From NCBI GenBank assembly GCA_021202575.1, contig JAJQCU010000077.1, positions 1 through 8,136 on the forward strand: a DNA stretch of 8,136 bases. Direction: 5' to 3'. Below, piece by piece: positions 1 to 5,693 of the stretch. The notes under the pieces were generated by a model. That model saw nothing but the letters and a program-made list of their open reading frames with translations, did no database searches and was not told the origin of the DNA. How positions within the stretch are numbered: the stretch's first letter is position 1; each line of letters opens with the position of its first letter. This stretch comes from Lachnospiraceae bacterium (lineage in GTDB: Bacteria > Bacillota > Clostridia > Lachnospirales > Lachnospiraceae). Both the position numbers and the translations under genes were made by a program.

Positions 1-423
1 AAGCTCGATGTAATGATGCATTTCGTTGGAAATATATTCCCTCACCAGCTTCTAATTTTCATCGTCAATGCAGGCGTTGGATAGCTTGTGAATAATGGGA
101 AAAAGCTCCTCCCTGACAAGGGAGCGGCTCTCAAGCAGGACCTTGCACACAGCCAGCAGCTCTTCCGGCTTCAGCTGGCTGTCGATCTTCGTCTGCAGGC
201 GGTAGCCGCCAGCCTCCCGGTCATAGATGATCTCCTGGACCTCTCCGGTTTCGTTATTCTGATTTTGCAGGAAATTCTGGATATCTGATATGTCTCTCTG
301 AATGGTTCTGGGATTGACTCCATACTCCGCGCCGGCCTGTACTCTGGAAATCACCCGGCCTTCCTTCAGGCGGGAGTAGATGGACAGAATTCGCTCCGTT
401 TTGGCGTCCGATTCTTGTTTCAC
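1..423 (-). pseudogene. WYL-type HTH transcriptional regulator, interrupted by an in-frame TAG and cut by the window edge
   Basis: The readable part is a 123-residue N-terminal segment starting at GTG (421-423). AAAGAGGT (431-438) lies 8 nt upstream, and an in-frame stop at 451-453 leaves no earlier ATG. Residues about 8-55 form a DeoR/HTH_11-like winged helix with recognition helix around VNPRTIQRDISDIQ (36-49). Residues 60-79 (EVQEIIYDREAGGYRLQTK) look like the wing, and 82-123 are the linker helices that precede a WYL domain in this family. Translation stops at TAG (52-54), codon 124. The same frame stays open through 1-51 and reads KLVREYISNEMHHYIEL, which fits family continuation (inference from recalled WYL proteins, usually about 300 aa). 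The gene is therefore a nonsense-interrupted regulator, a sequencing error, or a readthrough case. Losing the WYL ligand-sensing part would leave a DNA-binding fragment. It diverges from the XRE gene at 647. Confidence 0.75.
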
Positions 424-466
424 TGTCTGTACCTCTTTCGTTTTTTTCCACTATACAGCACGGCGT

Positions 467-634
467 GGACATATATTGTCATCCAAATAAATTTTATTTA
501 TCGTGTTGTCCGCTCCGGCGGACAGATTTGTTTTGCATGGACAGATTTCGTCCTGAAATGTCATAGTTTGTCCTGTTTTGGGACAAACTTTTCCGGTAGT
601 TAGTATAACATTAAAAATGTCTGTTTTCAAGACA
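467..634. promoter_or_regulatory. Cluster of TGTC/GACA inverted half-sites (candidate operator array) between divergent regulators
   Basis: Between the divergent WYL and XRE genes there are repeated GGACA/TGTCC words: GGACA at 467, 520, 539 and 581, and TGTCC at 507 and 569, with a CGTCC at 549. Three pairs are arranged as inverted repeats. TGTCCGC/GCGGACA at 507-524 has a 4-nt spacer. AGTTTGTCC/GGACAAACT at 565-589 has 9-bp perfect arms and a 7-nt spacer. TGTCT/AGACA at 618-634 has a 7-nt spacer. The word GGACAGATTT is also directly repeated at 520-529 and 539-548, and GACA/TGTC face outwards at 468-480. The pair at 565-589 overlaps the likely -35 of the XRE promoter, and the pair at 618-634 abuts its ribosome binding site. 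Autoregulation by the XRE protein is inferred, not shown. Confidence 0.55.
580..609 (+). promoter_or_regulatory. Putative promoter of the XRE regulator gene
   Basis: GGGACA (580-585) and TATAAC (604-609) are separated by 18 nt, matching TTGACA at 4 of 6 and TATAAT at 5 of 6 positions. Transcription would begin near 616, about 30 nt before the ATG at 647. The -35 falls inside the second arm of the 565-589 inverted repeat, the expected layout for a repressor-controlled promoter. An alternative pairing is TTGGGA (578-583) with TAGTAT (601-606), 17-nt spacer. Confidence 0.4.
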
Positions 635-646
635 AAAGGAGACCTT

Positions 647-883
647 ATGGCGAGGATTATCGACGGAGAAAAGAAAAATATCACCGGTGCCAGGATAAGA
701 CAGCTGCGCAAGGCACAGGGCTTAAGTCAGCAGGATCTCTCCGCAAGGCTGGAAACTCTGGCGATCTATGTCTGCCGTGGCTCCATCTCCAGAATCGAGG
801 ACGGCAGCCGCATGGTCACGGATATTGAACTCTATGGATTTTCTCAGGTTCTGAACACGCCGATTGAGGATTTTTTTATATGA
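647..883 (+). CDS. Short XRE-family HTH transcriptional regulator
   Basis: This is a 78-residue protein that is almost entirely one Cro/C1-type DNA-binding domain. ARIRQLRKAQGLSQQDLSARL (15-35) holds helices 1 and 2, and the RGSISRIEDG stretch (44-53) is the recognition helix region. Residues 58-78 are the closing helices (TDIELYGFSQVL, then IEDFF). There is no effector or peptidase domain, so it probably acts as a small dimeric repressor or activator. The ATG at 647 is chosen because AGGAG (637-641) sits 5 nt upstream; ATGs at 578 and 617 in the same frame lack such a site and lie within or near the promoter and operator sequence. It is transcribed away from the broken WYL gene and towards the nuclease-like gene, ending 54 bp from that gene's stop. 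The inverted repeats in front suggest it regulates itself and perhaps the WYL promoter. Its targets are unknown. Confidence 0.85.
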   Translation: MARIIDGEKKNITGARIRQLRKAQGLSQQDLSARLETLAIYVCRGSISRIEDGSRMVTDIELYGFSQVLNTPIEDFFI

Positions 884-937
884 ATCAATTCTCTTTCAGC
901 GGTTCAACATTATCCTGCAACTTTCAGCGTATATCTC

Positions 938-2626
938 TTACTGCTCCCCATCCTGAGCCACTTCCTTCAACACCCGGCAATCCGTTTTACAAAAAGCAAT
1001 TCCATAATGGACAATCCTCTCTGGCAGATGACGGCCAAAGACCTTATCATATTTCCTGTCGTCTATCTGATTCAACGCCTTTTGCGCATCTGCCTCCAAA
1101 TCTGCTTCTTCCTTTGAATATTTGACTTCTATGATGAAAGCATATTTTTCACGCCGCCGGTATGCAAGAATATCCAGATGTCCTTTTCCTGCTTCTCTAT
1201 TAGATACCACATTCCACTCTTTAAAGCTGGCGAGCATTCCAAGAAGTAAACCATGATAAAAATTTTCTTTTTTCTCTACTTTCCCAACGTCCAGATAACT
1301 GATGGAGCCCTCCATATAATCAATCAGGCGGTCCTCCATTGCCGATTCATTCTCATCCAGAATCGCATTGAAAAATTCCCTGAGACCGTCCGTATCATCC
1401 AGAACCCTCTCTTTAAACCACTTATCCACCTGCGTAGCAAATAACTCTCTGACCTCCCTGTTGGGGATTGCCAGGGTATAACTTCCGTCCTCATTTCTGC
1501 CGCGCGTAGTCAAATATCCGGTAGTAAGGAGAACGCTCCACAGGTTATCAATCGTATCATCCAGTTCTCTGTATGTCAGATCCAGTTTTACCTGTTTATT
1601 GACAGTTCCACCCTCTATCAGTCCTGCAATCTGATCTCTCGTCTGCTTGTCAGCCTGATCAGCAAAACGTCGGATAATGTCATTTCCACTGGCATTGGAC
1701 CAGAAATTTCTGGGAATGCGATCAGAGGTATTAATCAGCTGTTCGCACCAGTTTAGTAAGTCCCATGGGCTGTAGACGCTGGTTTTTCCGAAAAGATAGC
1801 CGTCATACCACTCTCTGGTGACATCATAATACTCGCTGATGCCATAATACTCCAGCATCTGGCGGACTTCCTGATCGGTAAAGCCAAACCATTCATCATA
1901 GCTTTCGTCTACGATGGTATGCATCCGTGGATTATTAAAACCTGTAAATATACTCTCCTTAGCGATACGAAGGCAGCCTGTCACAACGGCCATTTTGATA
2001 TTGGAATTCGTCTTCATCCCCTGACTGAAAAACCGGCTGATAAAAGATGTCATTTCATCATAATAATCATTCGATTCCGCTTTCTGCAGGGGAACATCAT
2101 ATTCGTCAATCAAGACAATGGCCGGCTGCCCCCAGTGTTTATAAAGATAACCGGATAACACCATAATGGCGCTTTCCAGATTGCCTCTTTTCATCTTCAT
2201 ATCAATAAGCGTCTGTTTATCCGCTTCGTCCAGCCTCTCACTGTCCATAAGATAAAAATGCCGGTCCGCTTCCCTGCTCACAACGCCCGCAAACTGCTCT
2301 AACGCGTCCTGATAGTCAAGCCCCCAGCAGTCTTTCAGTGTCAGACTGATTACCGGATACTTTCCCTGCCACTCGTTACACAAAGTGGTCTCTGCAGAGA
2401 TTGCAAGGCCGTCGAATAAACTCCTGTCAGCTCCAATCTCAAAGAAATGCTGCAGCATACTCATATTCAGGCTTTTTCCAAAGCGGCGCGGACGGGTGAA
2501 GAGATTTACCTCTCCCCAGTTCTCCAACAGTTCCTTAATCATCCCGGTTTTGTCTACATAATAAAATCCGTCTTTGATCAGTTTTTCAAAATTGTCTATC
2601 CCAATCGGCGGTCTTCTTTTTTTCAT
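938..2626 (-). CDS. AAA-ATPase-like / PD-(D/E)XK nuclease-like protein (AAA-ATPase_like plus DUF1703 architecture)
   Basis: A 562-residue protein with the two-part layout of the AAA-ATPase_like/DUF1703 family. The N-terminus IGIDNFEKLIKDGFYYVDKT leads to a Walker A-like loop RPRRFGKS (45-52), which has the family's GKS but not the usual leading glycine. The Walker B strand is VLIDEYDVPL (171-180), followed by a conserved VVTGCLRIAKESIFTG stretch (214-229). The C-terminus carries a PD-(D/E)XK core: D485 in GHLD, then E500 and K502 in IIEVKYS, then the AQKALNQI helix. All visible catalytic positions are intact, so it could bind nucleotide and cut nucleic acid. The family's biological role is not settled; it is often multicopy in gut anaerobes. 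The ATG at 2624-2626 is preferred over an in-frame TTG at 2650 because AAGGAG lies 9 nt upstream. The gene looks AT-richer than the antiporter operon, consistent with accessory origin. It is monocistronic. Confidence 0.85.
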   Translation of the reverse strand: MKKRRPPIGIDNFEKLIKDGFYYVDKTGMIKELLENWGEVNLFTRPRRFGKSLNMSMLQHFFEIGADRSLFDGLAISAETTLCNEWQGKYPVISLTLKDCWGLDYQDALEQFAGVVSREADRHFYLMDSERLDEADKQTLIDMKMKRGNLESAIMVLSGYLYKHWGQPAIVLIDEYDVPLQKAESNDYYDEMTSFISRFFSQGMKTNSNIKMAVVTGCLRIAKESIFTGFNNPRMHTIVDESYDEWFGFTDQEVRQMLEYYGISEYYDVTREWYDGYLFGKTSVYSPWDLLNWCEQLINTSDRIPRNFWSNASGNDIIRRFADQADKQTRDQIAGLIEGGTVNKQVKLDLTYRELDDTIDNLWSVLLTTGYLTTRGRNEDGSYTLAIPNREVRELFATQVDKWFKERVLDDTDGLREFFNAILDENESAMEDRLIDYMEGSISYLDVGKVEKKENFYHGLLLGMLASFKEWNVVSNREAGKGHLDILAYRRREKYAFIIEVKYSKEEADLEADAQKALNQIDDRKYDKVFGRHLPERIVHYGIAFCKTDCRVLKEVAQDGEQ

Positions 2627-2667
2627 TTTCAGCCGCTCCTTCCATCGCAAATCCTTTGACTGCCTTT

Positions 2668-2696
2668 ATTATAATGGCAAAACAAACGTCACGCAA
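2668..2696 (-). promoter_or_regulatory. Putative promoter of the ATPase/nuclease-like gene
   Basis: On the minus strand a perfect TATAAT (2668-2673) lies 17 nt downstream of TTGCGT (2691-2696). The -35 matches only its TTG half. Transcription would start near 2661, giving a leader of about 35 nt before the ATG at 2626. It lies just past the tRNA terminator, so the gene appears to be transcribed independently of the tRNA. Confidence 0.55.
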
Positions 2697-2708
2697 GACT
2701 CGAAGAAC

Positions 2709-2736
2709 AAAAAAGGAACCCCGTTTCCGGGATTCC
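2709..2736 (-). terminator. Intrinsic terminator of the tRNA-Cys gene
   Basis: Read on the minus strand, GGAATCCCG (2728-2736) and CGGGGTTCC (2715-2723) form a 9-bp stem, with one G-U pair and a GAAA tetraloop (2724-2727). Six T residues (2709-2714) follow immediately. It begins 4 nt past the tRNA 3' end, a typical arrangement for a single-tRNA transcript. Confidence 0.9.
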
Positions 2737-2740
2737 TCCA

Positions 2741-2812
2741 AGGCGCAGACCGGATTTGAACCGGTGCATACTGGTGTTGCAGACCATTGCCTTACCTCTT
2801 GGCTACTGCGCC
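2741..2812 (-). tRNA. tRNA-Cys (anticodon GCA)
   Basis: The minus strand folds into a full 72-nt cloverleaf. The acceptor stem GGCGCAG/CTGCGCC has 7 perfect pairs. The D arm is a 3-bp GCC/GGC stem, and the T arm ACCGG/CCGGT has loop TTCAAAT. The anticodon loop CTGCAAC places GCA at 2778-2780, reading UGC/UGU cysteine codons. The anticodon stem ATGGT/ACCAG has one A-G mismatch at its base (positions 27-43). The variable loop has 5 nt. The discriminator is T (U), as expected for cysteine tRNAs, and CCA is not encoded. The gene is flanked by its own promoter and terminator. Confidence 0.97.
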
Positions 2813-2847
2813 GCATTTTCACGTCCTCTTCATCAGAGACGCCATTC

Positions 2848-2876
2848 ATGTTAGCATATTTTACTATGGTTTGCAA
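2848..2876 (-). promoter_or_regulatory. Putative promoter of tRNA-Cys
   Basis: On the minus strand TTGCAA (2871-2876) and TAACAT (2848-2853) are separated by exactly 17 nt. This places the start near 2841, about 29 nt before the tRNA 5' end at 2812. It lies back to back with the promoter of the GIY-YIG gene. Confidence 0.65.
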
Positions 2877-2921
2877 GAACTTTTTTATTTTTCTCAAGGC
2901 TCCTCATCCGGTTTATGCTGC

Positions 2922-2949
2922 TTGCAAATCAAGCGGAAAAGTATATAAT
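2922..2949 (+). promoter_or_regulatory. Putative promoter of the GIY-YIG gene
   Basis: TTGCAA (2922-2927) and a perfect TATAAT (2944-2949) are spaced by 16 nt. Transcription from about 2956 would give a leader of roughly 100 nt before the GIY-YIG ATG at 3055. That leader contains a short ORF with its own ribosome binding site. Confidence 0.65.
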
Positions 2950-2993
2950 AATTGCAGACAATTTATCAGTCGCCTGATGAGAAGGGAAACGCC

Positions 2994-3032
2994 ATGAACA
3001 AGCGGAGCATCATCTCCGGAAATTCACAGTGA
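2994..3032 (+). CDS. Possible 12-residue leader ORF upstream of the GIY-YIG gene
   Basis: ATG at 2994 follows GAAGGGA (2981-2987), a fair ribosome binding site with a 6-nt gap. It encodes MNKRSIISGNSQ before TGA at 3030-3032, which lies 22 nt before the start of the GIY-YIG gene and on the same predicted transcript. The peptide has no run of a single amino acid, so attenuation by codon starvation is not suggested. It could be a translated leader, a vestigial start, or chance. Confidence 0.25.
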   Translation: MNKRSIISGNSQ

Positions 3033-3054
3033 TCTCCCACGAACGGAGCGCGTC

Positions 3055-3330
3055 ATGAATTACACCTACATTCTCCGGTGCAGCGATGATACCCTCTACA
3101 CCGGATGGACCAATGATTTACAGAAACGGCTGGAGGCCCATAATTCCAAAAGGGGCGCCAAATATACAAAAGGCCGGACGCCCGTCCGGCTTGTTTATTA
3201 TGAAGAATACTCAACAAAGGAAGACGCCATGCGGCGCGAGTTTGCCATCAAACGGCTGACCCGCGCGGAAAAACTGGCGCTGATTGCGGGCTTTGACCAA
3301 ACCCGGCACAGCGGATATGGCAGCGACTGA
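3055..3330 (+). CDS. GIY-YIG domain protein, UPF0213/YhbQ-like
   Basis: This 91-residue protein is one compact GIY-YIG domain. YTYIL (3-7) occupies the GIY strand and LYTGWTNDL (14-22) the YIG strand. The catalytic arginine is R25 and the conserved histidine is H29 in KRLEAHN. The metal-binding glutamate is E62 in MRREFAIKRLTRAEK (59-73). Length and motif spacing match the stand-alone UPF0213 family, which in better-studied members has been linked to DNA repair or nicking; the exact role is uncertain. All catalytic positions are present. It has no DNA-binding extension, unlike homing endonucleases or UvrC. The start is supported by GGAG (3045-3048), 6 nt upstream. The gene stands alone with its own promoter, divergent from tRNA-Cys, and faces the antiporter operon across the structured element at 3368-3603. 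Confidence 0.9.
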   Translation: MNYTYILRCSDDTLYTGWTNDLQKRLEAHNSKRGAKYTKGRTPVRLVYYEEYSTKEDAMRREFAIKRLTRAEKLALIAGFDQTRHSGYGSD

Positions 3331-3367
3331 TCTCTCTCCCGGCGCATCCGCTCAAGCGACGCTGATA

Positions 3368-3603
3368 CTTGGGAACTGTCGGAAAATAACTTGTGCAGAT
3401 TGTGCCGGATAATGCGTGAAGCACAGGTTTTAAAAACGTAGCCGTAGCGGGGCGCTAAACGTCCGGGGGACGTTTAGCGCAGACCTGTACAGCATGCGGG
3501 CTTTGCCCGTAGAAACGAAGCGTGACCGGCGAGGCTTTTAAGACCGGCGATTCACGTATTAGACGGTGCAAGATGCATAAGTTATTGATCGACATATCCT
3601 TAG
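3368..3603 (+). repeat. Long imperfect inverted-repeat element, candidate structured RNA or MITE-like repeat
   Basis: The arm 3368-3420 pairs with 3551-3603 without gaps over 53 positions. Counted by hand, there are 38 Watson-Crick pairs, 6 G-U wobbles, two tandem GA/AG mismatches (3398-3399 with 3572-3573, and 3408-3409 with 3562-3563) and 5 other mismatches. Every transition difference gives a G-U pair in plus-strand RNA; none gives A-C. The interior (3421-3550) adds three possible helices. ACAGGTTT/AGACCTGT pairs 3423-3430 with 3481-3488. A perfect 13-bp hairpin lies at 3452-3480, and a CGGGC/GCCCG hairpin with a TTT loop lies at 3497-3509. It has no coding potential. It lies between the 3' ends of the convergent GIY-YIG gene and antiporter operon. 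I do not recognise it as a named family, and whether it is transcribed is not known. Confidence 0.7.
3452..3480. repeat. Perfect 13-bp hairpin within the inverted-repeat element
   Basis: GCGCTAAACGTCC (3452-3464) and its exact reverse complement (3468-3480) are separated by GGG. There is no U-run directly after it on either strand; the nearest on the minus strand is TTTTT at 3432-3436, 15 nt beyond the stem. It is therefore not a standard intrinsic terminator, although it could stall polymerase or block 3'-to-5' RNA decay for the convergent transcripts. Confidence 0.75.
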
Positions 3604-3609
3604 GAGCTG

Positions 3610-5616
3610 TCAGAAAAACAGCACGTACAGCACAGTCAGGAGCAGTCCCAGGCAGAACAGCAGCAGGCCGAAGGACAGGCTCCTGCTGATCAGCATATAG
3701 GTCTCCCGCATGCGCCTGTAGCCGGAAGCAATCCTGTGCTCGTAGTCCTGATGGGGCTCCTCCCGCTGAAACACCACATCCAGCACATCACCCACCCGGT
3801 TTTGGAGGCTGCCCGCCAGATGGGTCAGGGCGTTGCCCTCCTCCAGCTCCGACCATGCCGGCGATTCCTTAAATAATGTCCGCCGCAGAAGCACCACCAC
3901 GCCGTCCACCAGACAGTTGGCCGCCATACATATTACCGCGGAAATTTTCAGGAACACCGATACTGTCACATCCAGCAAACGATCCAGAATGCCGCACACA
4001 AAACCGCCCACTCCCGGCAGCAGACGAAGCAGCAGCGGCCTGTAAATATTCCTTTCCAGATCCAGCCACCGCTGCCGACGGTACACGTAATCCCTGTGGC
4101 CGTCTCTTTCCTTCACCAGAACCCGGCGGATAAAGAATACGTATATGATAGCGCCGATGGACAGAGAAATCAGGCTCGAAAGCAGCGCTTCCCCCGAAAA
4201 AATCTGTACGCCCACACTTTCAAAGCTCACTCCCAGGAATTTTTCTCCCACACGTCCCACCATCCGCGCCACGGAGTTTCCCAAAAGCCCCACTGTCGGG
4301 AAGAGTACGGAGAGACATGCCAGAATCACGCTCATGGGTCCTGACAGATACAGGCCCTTCCTGTCATAGGTTTTCTGCACCTGGGGATCCGCGTTTTTCT
4401 CCACAAAGACCACCATAAAGACCTTCAGCATATACGCAAAGGTACAGCCGCCCGCCACCAGGAACAGAATTTCCACTGCCTTCAGGAGCGGCACCAGCAT
4501 TCCGCCGAGGGCAGCTGCCGGCAGCAGTCCCTCCGCCACCATTTCCGTATACTCCGTGATGCCCTCATGAAGCAGCGTTTTGCTGGCGTAGCCCGCAAAG
4601 CCCACAACGCCGGAGAGACTTAACGCCGCGGCGCCGTAGCACAGCTTCAGCAGCGTCTTTTTGCGTCCGCAGCCCTGTATCACAATCAAATTTCTGGAAT
4701 GAGTATGCTTCACAATGACGCCCGCGATGGTAAAGAGCACCAGCTTGGCGATGGAATGATTCATCACATGAATCATAAAGCCCTGCATCGGTACCGCGCT
4801 CTCCCCCTGCATCAGCCCAAAACAGCTGATTCCTGTCAGGATAAAGCCAATCTGGGACACACTGGAGCAGGCGAAGGTTCTTTTGATATCCACCGACCAG
4901 ATGGCCAGCACCGCCCCCGTCAGCATGGTCACGATTCCCAGAAGCAGTAAAATAAAGAAAAAGAGCCCATTTCCCCAAAAAACACAAAGCGCCGTCATCC
5001 AGACGCCGAACACGCCCACCTTGGTCAGAATGCCCGACAGGACCGAGGACGCCGGTGCCGGCGCCACCGCGTGAGCTTTGGGAAGCCAGATGTGAATCGG
5101 CCAGGCCCCCGCCTTGGCTCCGAAACCCGCCATCAGGCATATCCCCGCCGCATATAGCTGAGTCCGGCCAACGCCAGCCAGCACCGCTTCATCGCGGACT
5201 GCCGTATAAAGGACAGAATACTCCACGGACCCGAACAGAGTGTAAAGCAGAAATACTCCCATCAGGGCGCTCAATCCCCCGATCACGCTAATAGCCAGAT
5301 ACAAATCTCCCGCCTCCTTCGAGCCCGGCTCCTCCTTTTCCTGCACCACCCACAGGTAGGAGGAAAAGCTCAGCACCTCGAAGCAGATCAGCGCCGTATA
5401 AAAATCCGCGGACAAGAAGAAGCCCACCGTTCCCAGGAACGCCGCCGCCCAGGAAAGGTAAAAGACCGTCAGCTTCTCTCCCTTTGGAAAATATTCCCGG
5501 CTGAATAAAGTAGCCACCGCCCACAGAATGACCGCCAGCACAGCAAAGACAGCGCGGAAGCCATCCCACGTAAAATGCAGTCCCATGCCGCAGACCTGCT
5601 CCAAACCCATCGTCAT
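3610..5616 (-). CDS. Complex I/Mrp-type proton-conducting membrane subunit, NuoL-like, short N-terminus and long C-terminal extension
   Basis: A 668-residue polytopic membrane protein with the Proton_antipo_M core. Family charges are in place: E80 in the TM5-type CFEVLSF, K168 in GFGAKAGAWPIHIWLP, K199 in SGILTKVGVFG, H283/H287/K291 in the broken-helix region, and K346 in GYASKTLL. It would translocate H+ or Na+ in the membrane arm of a complex I-like or Mrp-like complex. Alignment by eye with its upstream neighbour shows that it begins just before TM3: E80 here corresponds to E136 there, so the first two helices are missing. An in-frame TAG 12 nt upstream rules out a longer start. After a helix at about 480-497 there is a long charged and amphipathic stretch (498-640) and a final helix (645-667). 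This recalls the lateral helix and last TM of NuoL, which is an inference. It is last in the operon. ATG at 5616 has AGGATGG 7 nt upstream. Confidence 0.88.
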   Translation of the reverse strand: MTMGLEQVCGMGLHFTWDGFRAVFAVLAVILWAVATLFSREYFPKGEKLTVFYLSWAAAFLGTVGFFLSADFYTALICFEVLSFSSYLWVVQEKEEPGSKEAGDLYLAISVIGGLSALMGVFLLYTLFGSVEYSVLYTAVRDEAVLAGVGRTQLYAAGICLMAGFGAKAGAWPIHIWLPKAHAVAPAPASSVLSGILTKVGVFGVWMTALCVFWGNGLFFFILLLLGIVTMLTGAVLAIWSVDIKRTFACSSVSQIGFILTGISCFGLMQGESAVPMQGFMIHVMNHSIAKLVLFTIAGVIVKHTHSRNLIVIQGCGRKKTLLKLCYGAAALSLSGVVGFAGYASKTLLHEGITEYTEMVAEGLLPAAALGGMLVPLLKAVEILFLVAGGCTFAYMLKVFMVVFVEKNADPQVQKTYDRKGLYLSGPMSVILACLSVLFPTVGLLGNSVARMVGRVGEKFLGVSFESVGVQIFSGEALLSSLISLSIGAIIYVFFIRRVLVKERDGHRDYVYRRQRWLDLERNIYRPLLLRLLPGVGGFVCGILDRLLDVTVSVFLKISAVICMAANCLVDGVVVLLRRTLFKESPAWSELEEGNALTHLAGSLQNRVGDVLDVVFQREEPHQDYEHRIASGYRRMRETYMLISRSLSFGLLLFCLGLLLTVLYVLFF

Positions 5617-5639
5617 GATCTTTCCATCCTATCCACCGG

Positions 5640-5655
5640 TTGAATCCTGATTCAA
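5640..5655. repeat. 16-bp palindrome in the gap between two antiporter genes
   Basis: TTGAATC (5640-5646) and GATTCAA (5649-5655) are perfect inverted arms around CT. It sits in the 77-bp gap between the second and third antiporter genes, the only sizeable gap in the operon part seen here. The rest of the gap shows only the ribosome binding site of the downstream gene. It could be an operator, an RNA processing stem or chance. I see no convincing promoter beside it. Confidence 0.45.
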
Positions 5656-5693
5656 TTTCTTTCGCCCCTCAGGATCCCCATAAGCCTAAGACA

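Noticed and set aside
424..480. Promoter for the WYL gene with -10 TATAGT at 450-455
   Set aside because: No acceptable -35 at 16-18 nt; the nearest candidate, ATGACA, is 21 nt away, so I did not annotate it.
884..937. Direct repeat CTTTCAGCG at 893-901 and 921-929 between convergent genes
   Set aside because: Only 9 bp with no palindrome or U-run; too short to call a terminator or a site.
880..1125. 81-codon frame overlapping the XRE stop as ATGA
   Set aside because: The overlap looks like translational coupling, but the frame lies almost wholly antisense to the conserved C-terminal nuclease core of the 938-2626 gene and has low-complexity composition.
2586..2997. Open frames on both strands running through the tRNA-Cys (113 and 103 codons)
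   Set aside because: They cross the tRNA, its terminator and three promoters; no domain is visible.
3428..3437. GTTTTA...AAAAC-like string resembling a CRISPR repeat
   Set aside because: Occurs once, with no spaced copies and no cas genes in the window.
3387..3598. Group I or II intron, or a homing system pairing the GIY-YIG gene with the structured element
   Set aside because: The protein is the single-domain UPF0213 type without a DNA-binding region, the element is only about 236 nt, and it does not interrupt a gene. No intron catalytic core was recognised.
4565..5140. 191-codon open frame on the minus strand
   Set aside because: Out-of-frame shadow of the 668-aa antiporter gene in GC-rich DNA; low-complexity translation with no recognisable domain.
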